The position numbers and the translations under genes are program-made. A DNA stretch of 64,000 bases, taken from NCBI GenBank assembly GCA_947624375.1, contig CANQKD010000002.1:1-64000 (forward strand). Direction: 5' to 3'. The DNA comes from an uncultured Clostridia bacterium. Lineage in GTDB: Bacteria > Bacillota > Clostridia > Oscillospirales > Ruminococcaceae. A model generated the notes under the pieces. It searched no databases and was not told where the DNA came from. It saw nothing but the letters and a program-made list of their open reading frames with translations. Numbering within the stretch: position 1 is the stretch's first letter; every line of letters begins with the position of its first letter. Positions 32,827 through 41,852 of this stretch are shown here, piece after piece.

Positions 32827-34065
32827 TTATCCTCCGTTATTCTTTATGCTTTCGGCGCAGGCATACGCCGTTGAAAACGCTGTTTGCAGGTTAAAGCCGC
32901 CCGTATAGGCATCTACATCTAGCACCTCGCCGATAAAGTAAACGCCCCTGCACAGCTTTGACTGCATAGTTTTCGGGTCTATTTCCTTTACGTTTACTCC
33001 GCCCCTTGTGATTATGGCTTCTTCTATCGGTCGAAAGCCGTCGATATAAAGTCTGAAGCATTTTAAAAGGTCAACAAGGCGCGCACGCTGCTCTTTGGTG
33101 ACGGAATTTACCTTTGTTTCGGGCGGTATGCCGCTGCGCTTTATAATTACCGGTATCATCGAAGATGGCAGCAGTCTGCCTAAAGAATTTGCAACATCGC
33201 GGTTTTTCTCCTGCGAAAAGTCGCGCAGTATACGCGCATCGAGCTGCTCTTTTGAAAGTGCCGGCTTCATATCAATATCGGCACAGTATCTGCCTTTTTC
33301 CATAGTTTGTATATGCGAACTTGCCGACAGTGTAAGCGGCCCTGAAATACCGAAATGAGTAAAGAGCATCTCGCCCATTTCTTTATAAAGAGTTTTGTTT
33401 TTCTTTATATCTGTAAGAGTTAAGGTGACATTTTTAAGCGAAAGACCCATCATCTGCGCAGCCTCGCCGCCCTTTGTTACAAGCGGCACCAGCGCAGGGG
33501 CGATCTCTGTAACGGTATGCCCAAGCTTTTGCGCTAAAATATAACCATCGCCCGTAGAGCCCGTGGCAGGGTAGCTTTTGCCGCCCGTGGCTATCACGAC
33601 ATTCTGCGCAAAATGGGTATCTTTATCGGTAGTGACTATCTTTTTGCCGTCTTTCAAAGCTATATCTTTGACGTGCTCTTTAAGCACGCGCACGCCGAGG
33701 CGTTTCATTTCATGCTGCAAGGCATTTACTATAGTCGCGGCTTTGTCGCTTACGGGGAAAACTCTGTTGCCGCGCTCTGTTTTAAGCTCAACGCCGAGGT
33801 CTTCAAAAAACTTCATCGTATCTTTCGGCGAGAAATTATACAGCGCGCTGTACATAAATTTAGGGTTACGCGGAATGTTTTTTATGACTGTATCAACATC
33901 GCAGTTGTTGGTGACGTTGCATCTTCCCTTGCCCGTTATCATCATCTTTTTGCCTGTGGAAGAATTTTTCTCTATCACTGTACACTCAACGCCGCCGCGA
34001 GAGAGACACACAGCGCAGAACATTCCTGCCGCACCGCCGCCGACTATCAAAGCTTCGCCGCTCAT
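32827..34065 (-). CDS. HI0933/BaiN-like FAD-dependent oxidoreductase
   Basis: Flavoprotein of 412 residues, named 'aminoacetone oxidase family' in databases. The N-terminal FAD-binding motif is IVGGGAAGMFCAVCLSR, followed by GKKMMITGKGRCNVTN, and the C-terminal FAD-binding block is GVYFIGEVLDVDAYTGGFNLQ. The true substrate is not known; family member BaiN acts in bile-acid metabolism in some gut bacteria, so the role here is open. The gene overlaps the RpiR regulator by 4 bases and precedes cmk-plsC by 2 bases. Confidence 0.85.
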   Translation of the reverse strand: MSGEALIVGGGAAGMFCAVCLSRGGVECTVIEKNSSTGKKMMITGKGRCNVTNNCDVDTVIKNIPRNPKFMYSALYNFSPKDTMKFFEDLGVELKTERGNRVFPVSDKAATIVNALQHEMKRLGVRVLKEHVKDIALKDGKKIVTTDKDTHFAQNVVIATGGKSYPATGSTGDGYILAQKLGHTVTEIAPALVPLVTKGGEAAQMMGLSLKNVTLTLTDIKKNKTLYKEMGEMLFTHFGISGPLTLSASSHIQTMEKGRYCADIDMKPALSKEQLDARILRDFSQEKNRDVANSLGRLLPSSMIPVIIKRSGIPPETKVNSVTKEQRARLVDLLKCFRLYIDGFRPIEEAIITRGGVNVKEIDPKTMQSKLCRGVYFIGEVLDVDAYTGGFNLQTAFSTAYACAESIKNNGG

Positions 34066-34949
34066 TTGCCGTCCTCGTCGCCGCTTTTGGCAGGCTCATA
34101 TACCTCAAACTCGCGCCATATCTCCTCTAAGCGCTCTAAATTTCTTGTAACGGTATCGCTGCACCTTCTTGAAACGGCAACTATAAGCGCATTTATAACG
34201 CTCAGCGGCGCTACCAGCGAATCTACAAAAGAAGCCATATCACTTTTAGCGAACAGGTCATAATCAGAAAACTGCGTGAGCGGCGATGATGCGCAGTCGG
34301 TAATGGCTACCACCCCTGCGCCGCGCGAATGTGCATAGCGTATCGCTTCGATGGTCTGTCTTGAATAGCGCGGGAACGAAATGGCGATAAGCACATCTTT
34401 TTCGTCAATGCGCAGTATCTGCTCGAAAAGCTCACTTCGTGTAGAGGCGTGAACCAGCTTTACGCGCGGAAAGATAAGGTTGAAATAGTGCGTTAGAAAC
34501 TGCGCCAGTGATGCGCTGCTCCTCGCGCCTATTATATATATGGTATGGCAGGTCGATATTCTGTCAACCGCCATGTTGAAGTCTTGTCTGTCGGTCTCGT
34601 CTAGGGTATGGCGTATCTGCTCGATGTCATGCTGCAACACCGCATCGAGTATATCGTCATCGCCTATCTTGTCGGAGGCTATCTCGATCCTCTGCACCGA
34701 TGTCAGCTTGCTTCGCATAAGGTCCTGCAAGGCGGTCTGCAATTCGGGGTAGCCCTCAAAGCCCAGCTCTGATGCAAATCTCACCACTGTGCTCTCACTA
34801 ACGCCAACCGTCTGACCGAATTTCAGCGCGGTCATGAACGCGGCTTTGTCGTAATGCTCTCTGATAAAGTCGGCTATGATTTTCTGACCTTTCGACATCT
34901 GCGGATACTTGTTGTCAATAAGCTCCAGAAGGTCGCTGCCTGTCTGCAT
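34062..34949 (-). CDS. RpiR/MurR-family transcriptional regulator with SIS domain
   Basis: A 295-residue sugar-phosphate-responsive regulator. The N-terminal HTH (~20-85) contains GQTVGVSESTVVRFASELGFEGYPELQ; the SIS domain (~125-260) has IYIIGARSSASLAQFL and VLIAISFPRYSRQT. The effector is likely a phosphosugar, perhaps linked to peptidoglycan precursors, but nothing nearby fixes it. It lies inside a housekeeping operon between DUF3006 and the FAD enzyme, an unusual place for a regulator. Confidence 0.88.
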   Translation of the reverse strand: MQTGSDLLELIDNKYPQMSKGQKIIADFIREHYDKAAFMTALKFGQTVGVSESTVVRFASELGFEGYPELQTALQDLMRSKLTSVQRIEIASDKIGDDDILDAVLQHDIEQIRHTLDETDRQDFNMAVDRISTCHTIYIIGARSSASLAQFLTHYFNLIFPRVKLVHASTRSELFEQILRIDEKDVLIAISFPRYSRQTIEAIRYAHSRGAGVVAITDCASSPLTQFSDYDLFAKSDMASFVDSLVAPLSVINALIVAVSRRCSDTVTRNLERLEEIWREFEVYEPAKSGDEDGK

Positions 34950-34964
34950 TTTAAAGACTTCCTC

Positions 34965-35204
34965 TCACTTTTTTATAAGTCTGTCAGTTTTATGTTTAAT
35001 GCTTTTTCTGCGTGCGGCGGTGGCTGCTTTATCTTTGCTGACCTCGCCGTCAAAACGCAGCATATCGCCCTCTCTGATAGTAGGCGGAAGCGCGCTTTTT
35101 TCAAGATACAGAGCCTTTCCGCTCTCGCTTAAAAGCTTTACCTTGCCGCCGGCTATCTCGGCTACGGAATATATTTTACTGCTCTGATTTTCCATAGTTT
35201 GCAT
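34965..35204 (-). CDS. DUF3006 family small protein
   Basis: A 79-residue basic protein matching the DUF3006 pattern: SVAEIAGGKVKLLSESGKAL, then LPPTIREGDMLRFDG, with a Lys/Arg-rich tail. DUF3006 genes commonly sit next to ComEC-like MBL hydrolases in Clostridia, as here: the start overlaps the end of the MBL gene by 29 bases. ATG 35204 or 35195 are both possible. Function is unknown. Confidence 0.75.
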   Translation of the reverse strand: MQTMENQSSKIYSVAEIAGGKVKLLSESGKALYLEKSALPPTIREGDMLRFDGEVSKDKAATAARRKSIKHKTDRLIKK

Positions 35205-36138
35205 CTTCTTTTTCGCACCTGACTTCAATATTTTCGCCGTCTGTACGGATAACAACGCTGCCGTTTATATCGGTGCGGTAGATATGTCTGCAATGCTTTT
35301 CCAGCCGCGAAAGCAAAGATTTTGCAGGGTGACCGTAATCGTTGCCCACGCCTACTTCTATAACGGCATACTCAGCGCCCACGGCAGAGAGAAATTCATC
35401 GCTGCAAGAGCCAGAAGAGCCGTGGTGTCCCACTTTAAGCACATCTGCCGAAATATCAAAATCACTTTGCAGGATATTTTGCTCCTCGGCGCTTTCGGCA
35501 TCGCCCGTAAACAGGAAAGATACGTTTTTATACACAGCTTTCACGCACAGCGAATAGTCGTTCAGGCTTTCATATTCTTCATGAAAACTTTGCGGAAGTA
35601 TATGTATCTCACAGCCGCCGAGGTCTAAGGTTTCCTCTTTTGCGGTGTAGATCTGCGCACCCAACCTTTCGGCGGTATCTAGAAAATCTTCATAAACTGT
35701 ATTAGTCGGTATAAGTTCATCCGGAATATCGGGCATGATCACTTTGTCGACCTTTACATACTCCAATACATCGGCAGCGCTGCCCATATGGTCGGTATGC
35801 TGGTGTGAAATTATCAGATATTTAAGGCTCTCTATCCCCTGCTGTGAGAGATACCCTTTCACTTTTGATGCCATTTCCTGCTCGCCGCAGTCGATAAGGC
35901 ACGCCTCGCCGTTGCATACTATAAGCTCGCAGTCGCCCTGACCTACATCTACAAAATGCACTGAGAGATCGTCGCTTACGGGCTTTTCTGAAAGTCTGAA
36001 AAATGCTGACAGCTGACTGCCTGTTATAACGCCGAAGTGCATAAGCGCCTGCACCGTCAGCACGGCTAATACTACTATGATACCTATTGCGGCATGGAGT
36101 TTATGTGCGCCGCTCTGCTCGGGATCCGGGCGCTTCAT
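35176..36138 (-). CDS. ComEC-like metallo-beta-lactamase-fold hydrolase, membrane-anchored
   Basis: A 320-residue protein with one N-terminal transmembrane helix (~16-38) and an external MBL domain. The metal-binding motif is SHQHTDHMGSA; FTGDAESAEEQNIL and KVGHHGSSGSC follow. It resembles the C-terminal domain of the DNA-uptake protein ComEC but lacks the membrane channel, so a role in DNA uptake is unlikely on its own; it may be an extracellular nuclease or phosphodiesterase. ATG 36138 overlaps the ftsK stop as ATGA, so the two are coupled; the longer frame to 36165 is not needed. Confidence 0.82.
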   Translation of the reverse strand: MKRPDPEQSGAHKLHAAIGIIVVLAVLTVQALMHFGVITGSQLSAFFRLSEKPVSDDLSVHFVDVGQGDCELIVCNGEACLIDCGEQEMASKVKGYLSQQGIESLKYLIISHQHTDHMGSAADVLEYVKVDKVIMPDIPDELIPTNTVYEDFLDTAERLGAQIYTAKEETLDLGGCEIHILPQSFHEEYESLNDYSLCVKAVYKNVSFLFTGDAESAEEQNILQSDFDISADVLKVGHHGSSGSCSDEFLSAVGAEYAVIEVGVGNDYGHPAKSLLSRLEKHCRHIYRTDINGSVVIRTDGENIEVRCEKEDANYGKSEQ

Positions 36139-38735
36139 TCGCGCATTGCCTCGCGCTCCTGCCACTGCGAGATGGTCATTTTTACCTCACGCGGTTTTGC
36201 GCCAACGGCAGGACCTACTATTCCCATAGTTTCCATAGTGTCCATTATTCGCGCTGCTCTTGCATAGCCGAGGTTCAGTTTTCTCTGCAAGAACGATGTT
36301 GAAGCCTGCTGGTTTTCTACCACAACTTTTATTGCCGCTTCAAGCATATCATCGCTTTTGGAAGAATCAATATCAAAGTCAGCCTGTGGTTTTTCGCCCT
36401 TGGGAACGGGGATATTCTTTTCTATGCCGTCAAGCACTTCTTCATCGTAAGTTGCGGTCTGCTGATTTTTAAGGAACTTAACGACCGCTTTTACTTCGGA
36501 TGTGCTGACATAGCTGCCCTGTATTCTCTTGGGTTTATCAAGACCCACAGGTTTGAAGAGCAGATCGCCGTTGCCGAGAAGCTTTTCAGCGCCGCCCTCG
36601 TCAAGAATGATACGTGAATCGGTATTATTTGAAACTTTGAGCGCAACTCTTGAAGGCATATTCGCCTTGATAAGACCTGTTACAACGTCTACACGCGGCG
36701 ACTGCGTTGCGATTATAAGGTGCATACCCGCGGCTCTTGCAAGCTGAGCTATACGGCATATCGAGTCTTCTACCTCGCGCGCGGCTGCCATCATAAGGTC
36801 GGCGAGCTCATCTATAACTATAACTATATGCGGAAGTTTTTCCATGCCTTCGGTCTGCGAAGCAAGCTTGTTATAATCGTTGAACTCACGCACAGAATTA
36901 TCGCTGAACAGGCTGTATCTTCTTGTCATTTCGGTGACCGCCCAGCCCAGCGCTCCTGCCGCTTTTCTCGGCTCTGTAATAACGGGCGCGATAAGATGCG
37001 GTATGCCGTTATATATAGGAAATTCGACCTGTTTTGGGTCTATAAGCATAAGCTTTACTTCATCGGAAGTGGCGCGGTAGAGTATGTTCATTATGATAGA
37101 GTTTGTGAACACTGATTTACCCGAGCCGGTAGTACCTGCTATGAGCAGATGCGGCATTTTGCGTATATCGCCCATAACTATACTGCCCTCGATATTCCTG
37201 CCGACCGCGAAGCACAGCTTGCCTTTTGCGCTGCGGAATTCTTCGCTGTCTATCAGCTCTTTTATCGAGACCGTTTCTCTTGTGGTATTGGAAAGCTCTA
37301 TTCCCACCGCCTGTTTGCCGGGTATAGGCGCTTCAATTCTTACGCCCTCGGCGGCAAGGTTGAGAGCTATATCATCAGCGAGATTGGTAATTTTTGATAC
37401 CCTCACGCCTGCGGCAGGCTGAAGCTCATATCTTGTAACCGAAGGACCGCGGCTTATGCCTACCACCCTTGTAAGCACGCCAAAGCTTTTCAGCGTTTCA
37501 ACAAGTGTTACTGCCCTTTGCTGGCTCTCGGCATCAGTTGCTGAAGAATTTATTTTTTTATCGGCATCTTCCAGAAGAGATATAGGCGGCAGCTGCTGCG
37601 GTTTTTCGGTCTTTTTGCTATCTAAAAAAGATGACTGACCGCTTGGCTCAAAATACATTTCATCTTCATCATAAACGGGTTCTTCGGTATTGCGGTCTAT
37701 AAGCTCCTGCATCTGCTTTGCCTGCTCTTCGATAGATGCAAAATCTGGCTGCGTTATATCATCACTTGTGAGCGAAGACTTGCCCTGCTTGCTGTCCGAT
37801 CTGGACTGATGAAGCTTGTCCACTTCGTCAAAATAGTCTTTCTTGGGCGGCTTAGGTCCGAAGGGTCTTGGCGGAAGAACGATATCAAGGTCTTCGGTCT
37901 GGTCAAGCTCATCTACAGATGTAAAGCCCTCGTACCCCATATCTTTCATGAATACGTCGTCGCCCTCGTCGTCAAGGTCTTCGCTGTAATATTTTGCAAT
38001 ATCTACGCGCTTTTTCTTATTTTCCTCGCGTGATGTCTTACGCTGCTCATTTGGCTGCGTCTTCGGCTGTTCTTTTACCGGTGCAGGGCGTTCACTGCGT
38101 TGCTCGCTCTGCTCATTGAGAGCCTCGGCGATCGCCCTGAAAGGTTTTGAGACAAATTCCCACACCTGCGGCAATGTCCAGCCCGAGAGCAGTATAAAGA
38201 AAAACAAAGTCAGCAGTATTATTATAATGGAAGCGCCGACACGCTTGAACACTTTCAGCAGCAGACCGCCGAAGATAATGCTCATAACGCCGCCGCCTTT
38301 GTTGTTCACGCCGTCTCTGTAAAGCCCCTTTACCATAAGTGTTGCGGTCTTGCCATCAACACTGCCGACAGCGAATATCTGGAAAAGACCGCTGAAAAGC
38401 AGTATTACCAGAATACCCTGAACAAGCTTTACAATAACATCACTTCGCGTTTTTTCGGTGGCTATCATTATTGATATGTATATCACGAGCGGTGCATATA
38501 TATATGCGGTGCGGCCGAACATTCCGAATGTAATGTTGTGCAGGGTAGTCCAGAGGCCTGCGCCCTTTATAAACGTTATAAAGACTGTAAGCACGCCGTA
38601 GAAAAACAGTGCAAGCGACAATTTTCGCCTTTTTTCGGGAGTAAAACCGACCTGCTCTGTCTTTTTTGCGGCAGCGGACTTTTTGCCCGAAGCCGCCGAC
38701 GAACGCTGCGATGCCGTCTTTTTCTGCTGAGCCAT
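36135..38735 (-). CDS. ftsK: DNA translocase FtsK/SpoIIIE
   Basis: Pumps chromosomal DNA at the division or sporulation septum. The 866-residue protein has four or so N-terminal transmembrane helices (~residues 35-185), an acidic, Gln-rich linker (~190-385), and the RecA-like motor with Walker A AGTTGSGKSVF, Walker B-like HIVIVIDELADLMM, and a C-terminal gamma winged helix (~795-866, TSFLQRKLNLGYARAARIMD) that reads KOPS-type sequences. It is 51 bases downstream of uppP and overlaps the MBL gene by 4 bases. Confidence 0.95.
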   Translation of the reverse strand: MAQQKKTASQRSSAASGKKSAAAKKTEQVGFTPEKRRKLSLALFFYGVLTVFITFIKGAGLWTTLHNITFGMFGRTAYIYAPLVIYISIMIATEKTRSDVIVKLVQGILVILLFSGLFQIFAVGSVDGKTATLMVKGLYRDGVNNKGGGVMSIIFGGLLLKVFKRVGASIIIILLTLFFFILLSGWTLPQVWEFVSKPFRAIAEALNEQSEQRSERPAPVKEQPKTQPNEQRKTSREENKKKRVDIAKYYSEDLDDEGDDVFMKDMGYEGFTSVDELDQTEDLDIVLPPRPFGPKPPKKDYFDEVDKLHQSRSDSKQGKSSLTSDDITQPDFASIEEQAKQMQELIDRNTEEPVYDEDEMYFEPSGQSSFLDSKKTEKPQQLPPISLLEDADKKINSSATDAESQQRAVTLVETLKSFGVLTRVVGISRGPSVTRYELQPAAGVRVSKITNLADDIALNLAAEGVRIEAPIPGKQAVGIELSNTTRETVSIKELIDSEEFRSAKGKLCFAVGRNIEGSIVMGDIRKMPHLLIAGTTGSGKSVFTNSIIMNILYRATSDEVKLMLIDPKQVEFPIYNGIPHLIAPVITEPRKAAGALGWAVTEMTRRYSLFSDNSVREFNDYNKLASQTEGMEKLPHIVIVIDELADLMMAAAREVEDSICRIAQLARAAGMHLIIATQSPRVDVVTGLIKANMPSRVALKVSNNTDSRIILDEGGAEKLLGNGDLLFKPVGLDKPKRIQGSYVSTSEVKAVVKFLKNQQTATYDEEVLDGIEKNIPVPKGEKPQADFDIDSSKSDDMLEAAIKVVVENQQASTSFLQRKLNLGYARAARIMDTMETMGIVGPAVGAKPREVKMTISQWQEREAMRE

Positions 38736-38786
38736 TGCATCAGCCGTCCTTTCTTTTGTACTTCTCTTTTATTTTGTACATCTCTT

Positions 38787-39653
38787 TTATATGTTTATAA
38801 CTACGGGCGCACCCGTTACGACTTCGTATATTGAAACGCCTATGACCGCTAAGCCCAGCACCAGCGTATATATTGCAAAGATCTTGAATTTATTGCTCTT
38901 TAGCAGCCATGACACCATTTTTATAGACAATAGACCCACTATTGCGGCTACCACGAAGCCTACCACAAGGCACAAAGGGTCGAACGAAACGTTTGATTTT
39001 ACCGCATCTGCCGCTTCAAGCAGACCGCCGCCGAATATTGCGGGTATGCCAAGAATAAAAGCGTATCTTACCGCGGTATCTCTTGAAAATCCGCACAGCA
39101 GACCCGAAGATATGGTAGAACCCGATCTTGACACGCCCGGCAGCAGTGCAACACCCTGAAACGCGCCTACCACCAGAGAATCTTTGACCGTTATATCTTT
39201 AGGCACTTTCTTGCCGTTGCAGAATCTATCCGACAAAAACAGGATAAGTGAGGTATACAGAAAACAGAAGCCCTCGACCATTACGCTGCTGTCCTCGCTG
39301 ACGCCCTCGAAAAAGTCTTTGAAGAAGTAAAACGGTATCAGCACGGCGGTTGAGAATATCAGCATGAAGATGAGCCTGCGCTCGCCGTTCATTTCTTTCC
39401 ACTTGAATCTGCCCTTGAATACATCTCTGATAAGCGCGCCAAGCTCTTTTATCAGCGCCCATATGGTATCGCGGAAGGCTATAATTACCGCCAGCAGTGT
39501 GCCCATATGCAAAAATACCGACAGCATCAGCGCGCCCTCGCCGCTTTTGCCCGTAAAGTGCTGATACAGCGACAAATGCCCCGAGCTGGAGACCGGCAGA
39601 AACTCCGTCAACCCCTGTATTATTGCCTGTACTATCGTATTAAGAATGTCCAT
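38787..39653 (-). CDS. uppP: Undecaprenyl-diphosphatase
   Basis: Recycles undecaprenyl diphosphate, the lipid carrier of peptidoglycan precursors, and confers bacitracin tolerance. It has 288 residues and about eight transmembrane helices. Family motifs are GLTEFLPVSSSGHLSLYQ near the N-terminus (catalytic Glu) and LPGVSRSGSTISSGL in the middle. The gene sits between the tepA-ylzJ pair and ftsK, all in the same direction. Confidence 0.95.
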   Translation of the reverse strand: MDILNTIVQAIIQGLTEFLPVSSSGHLSLYQHFTGKSGEGALMLSVFLHMGTLLAVIIAFRDTIWALIKELGALIRDVFKGRFKWKEMNGERRLIFMLIFSTAVLIPFYFFKDFFEGVSEDSSVMVEGFCFLYTSLILFLSDRFCNGKKVPKDITVKDSLVVGAFQGVALLPGVSRSGSTISSGLLCGFSRDTAVRYAFILGIPAIFGGGLLEAADAVKSNVSFDPLCLVVGFVVAAIVGLLSIKMVSWLLKSNKFKIFAIYTLVLGLAVIGVSIYEVVTGAPVVINI

Positions 39654-39686
39654 ATTCTGCTCCTCTCAATTGTCTTTATCTATCTG

Positions 39687-39803
39687 TTATCTGCTAATCA
39701 AGTCAAGATATTCGTAAGGGTCGGTAGAGAAGAAATCATCTGCCGCCTTTATATCATTATTTTCACACAAAACATCTTCAAGTGAAATTATCGTATACAG
39801 CAT
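39687..39803 (-). CDS. YlzJ-like small protein (38 residues)
   Basis: A short frame that starts one base after the tepA stop codon (TGA-T-ATG), with AAGGTG as SD 8 bases upstream. The product begins MLYTIISLEDVL and has STDPYEYLDLI near the end, the same N- and C-terminal pattern as Bacillus YlzJ, which is encoded right after tepA. At 38 residues it is about half the Bacillus length, with the middle missing. Function is unknown in any species. The tight position and the conserved motifs argue for a real gene. Confidence 0.7.
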   Translation of the reverse strand: MLYTIISLEDVLCENNDIKAADDFFSTDPYEYLDLISR

Positions 39804-39804
39804 A

Positions 39805-40491
39805 TCAATACACCTTCGGTTCACTTTCGATAATGTGGTAGAGGCATTCTATCGCCTGAGAAAGACCGCCCAGTTCGTCTATAAGCCCCTCTTTTACCGC
39901 ATCTTTTCCGTCAAGCACCGTGCCGACGTCCATAACGAGCTCTCCGGTAGTCATCATAAGCTCACGGAAGCGCTTTTCGGTAATGCGCGAATTTTCGGTA
40001 ACAAAGCGCACAATTCTTTCCTGCATTTTATCAAAATATGAAAGCGTTTGCGGAATGCCCAGCAGTGTGCCGTTCATACGCACGGGGTGTATGGTCATTG
40101 TGGCGGTGGGCACGATGAACGAGCGTTTTGCACACACACTCAGCGGCACGCCTATCGAATGTCCTCCGCCCACGACCAGCGAAACGGTTGGCGTTTTCAT
40201 GCTTGCGACGAGCTCTGCGATCGCCAGCCCTGCCTCAACGTCGCCGCCGACGGTATTCAGTATTATCACGAGCCCCTCTATTGAAAGATCCTGCTCTATA
40301 GCTACAAGCGCAGGTATTATATGCTCGTATTTTGTGGTCTTATTCTGCGGTGGAAGAATATAGTGCCCCTCGACCTGACCTATTATGCTAAGGCAGTGTA
40401 TCAGGTGCTTTGCGTTATGCGAGATGACCTCGCCTACTGATTCTATGCGCTCTATATCCTCGTTTTCCTCGCAGGTATTTTCTTTACACAT
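39805..40491 (-). CDS. tepA: TepA-type ClpP-like serine protease
   Basis: ClpP/crotonase-fold protease, known in Bacillus as translocation-enhancing protein TepA and involved in processing proteins at the membrane. It has 228 residues from ATG 40491 (SD AAGGGG). The nucleophile Ser is in [13 protein letters not shown], the His in [13 protein letters not shown] and an Asp in the GTVLDGKDA region. [17 protein letters not shown] is the oxyanion-hole strand. It heads the tepA-ylzJ-uppP-ftsK cluster; tepA next to ylzJ and ftsK/spoIIIE is a conserved Firmicute arrangement. Confidence 0.9.
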   Translation of the reverse strand: MCKENTCEENEDIERIESVGEVISHNAKHLIHCLSIIGQVEGHYILPPQNKTTKYEHIIPALVAIEQDLSIEGLVIILNTVGGDVEAGLAIAELVASMKTPTVSLVVGGGHSIGVPLSVCAKRSFIVPTATMTIHPVRMNGTLLGIPQTLSYFDKMQERIVRFVTENSRITEKRFRELMMTTGELVMDVGTVLDGKDAVKEGLIDELGGLSQAIECLYHIIESEPKVY

Positions 40492-40574
40492 TATATCGCC
40501 CCTTTTCACGGATTATTCTAACCTTTCGGGGCGAAAATATGCTTTTAGCGCACTTTGCTATTATACCAAATTAT

Positions 40575-40602
40575 ATTATACCACAAAATGAAAAAAAGTC
40601 AA
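40575..40602 (-). promoter_or_regulatory. Promoter of the tepA operon
   Basis: Minus strand: TTGACT (40597-40602), 16-base spacer, TATAAT (40575-40580); a second TATAAT follows 16 bases downstream. Confidence 0.7.
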
Positions 40603-40613
40603 GCAGTACAAAA

Positions 40614-40641
40614 CAAAAAACAGATGCGCAAAACATCTGTC
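40614..40641 (-). terminator. Terminator after the rluB pair
   Basis: Minus-strand ACAGATG-TTTTGCG-CATCTGT stem followed by TTTTTTG. Confidence 0.8.
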
Positions 40642-40654
40642 TTTATTTAAGTAT

Positions 40655-41035
40655 TCAAGAATTTTTGCAGTTTTTGCAGCCGTCAAGCATCTCGCTTATG
40701 CTTTCTATCTTCATATTTTCATCGGCAAGATGCAGCTTTTTTACATCGGCAGAAAGTTTTTCGTCGTCAAACACAAACTCTGCCTTTTCTATGCCTTTCA
40801 TCATCGCCAAAAAAAGTATACTGCGGTAAATGCCGTCGGCAAGCACAAGGTCGTCATACTTTGCATAGCGAATGACTACCGCCATTTTGTCAAAATCTAT
40901 ATAATACACGCCAAAGCCTGTCACTTTATCCTGCTCGGTGGCTTCGGCAACGCTGACGGTATCGCTATCAATGCCGAGCTGATTTATAATATCGCCGTAG
41001 TTTTCAATGTGTCTTGTCTGCAATATCTGTAGCAT
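40655..41035 (-). CDS. Unknown protein, possibly GNAT-like
   Basis: A 126-residue cytoplasmic protein. The middle (SVAEATEQDKVTGFGVYYID, then YDDLVLADGIYRSILFLAM) resembles a minimal N-acetyltransferase-like fold, but the acetyl-CoA pyrophosphate loop is not evident, so no activity is assigned. A Cys pair (GCKNCKN) lies at the C-terminus. The start codon overlaps the rluB stop, so the two are translationally coupled. Confidence 0.55.
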   Translation of the reverse strand: MLQILQTRHIENYGDIINQLGIDSDTVSVAEATEQDKVTGFGVYYIDFDKMAVVIRYAKYDDLVLADGIYRSILFLAMMKGIEKAEFVFDDEKLSADVKKLHLADENMKIESISEMLDGCKNCKNS

Positions 41036-41784
41036 TACCGTTTGCCTCCGTTTGATTTTTTCTGTGCCGCAGCACGCAAAGCCCTTACCTCTTCCGAAGT
41101 AAGTTCGCGATAACTTCCCGGCTTCAGCATACCCAGCTTTACAGGGCCTATCGCGGTGCGTTTGAGCCTTGCTACTTCAAGCCCCACCGCCTCGCACATT
41201 TTGCGTATCTGGCGGTTCTTGCCCTCACGTATCACCATTTGCATAACGGCTCTTTCGGGTTCGTTGGTAAGCACTGTAACGGTGCAAGGAAGCGTTCTGC
41301 CGGTATCTATGACAACGCCCTCGGAGAGTTTCACAACTATTTCATCTGTAAGCATAGAGCGCACTGTTACTCTGTAAGTTTTGGTAACATGGTTGGAGGG
41401 GTGCATTATCTCGTTAGCAAAGCTGCCGTCGTTTGTCAAAAGCAGCAGCCCCTCCGACTGCTTATCCAGTCTGCCTATGGGGTAAACACGCGTGCCGACA
41501 TCTGCTACCAGATCGGTAACGCACTTGCGGTCAAGTTCATCGCTGGCGGTGGTTATATAGCCGCGCGGTTTATGCAGCATTATGTATACAAACTGCTTTT
41601 TGCGCTCGACATATATCCTTTCGCTGTCAACGGTTATCAGGTCTTTCAATGGGTCTGCCTTGTCGCCGAGGGAGCAGGGTCTGCCGTTGACTTTTACTTT
41701 GCCTGCCGCTATATACTCCTCTGCCTTTCTGCGAGAGCAATAGCCTGCATCTGAGATGATCTTCTGTATTCTTACTTTTTCCAT
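41035..41784 (-). CDS. rluB: 23S/16S rRNA pseudouridine synthase, RluB/RsuA family
   Basis: Converts a specific rRNA uridine to pseudouridine. It has 249 residues: an N-terminal S4 RNA-binding domain (RIQKIISDAGYCSRRKAEEYI) and the catalytic domain with the Asp in YPIGRLDKQSEGLLLLTNDG and the C-terminal GKNRQIRKMCEAVG motif. RluB is more likely than RsuA by length and by the usual place next to scpAB and dacF in Firmicutes. A tight coupling to the unknown downstream gene is seen. Confidence 0.92.
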   Translation of the reverse strand: MEKVRIQKIISDAGYCSRRKAEEYIAAGKVKVNGRPCSLGDKADPLKDLITVDSERIYVERKKQFVYIMLHKPRGYITTASDELDRKCVTDLVADVGTRVYPIGRLDKQSEGLLLLTNDGSFANEIMHPSNHVTKTYRVTVRSMLTDEIVVKLSEGVVIDTGRTLPCTVTVLTNEPERAVMQMVIREGKNRQIRKMCEAVGLEVARLKRTAIGPVKLGMLKPGSYRELTSEEVRALRAAAQKKSNGGKR

Positions 41785-41816
41785 GACTTTTTCCGTCCTT
41801 TCTCGCGTCCCCGCGA

Positions 41817-41850
41817 TGTAAAAAAATATGTAAGGGAAGCTTAGCTCCCC
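41817..41850 (-). terminator. Terminator of dacF
   Basis: Minus-strand GGGGAGC-TAA-GCTTCCC stem followed, after TTACATA, by seven T. Confidence 0.65.
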
Positions 41851-41852
41851 TG

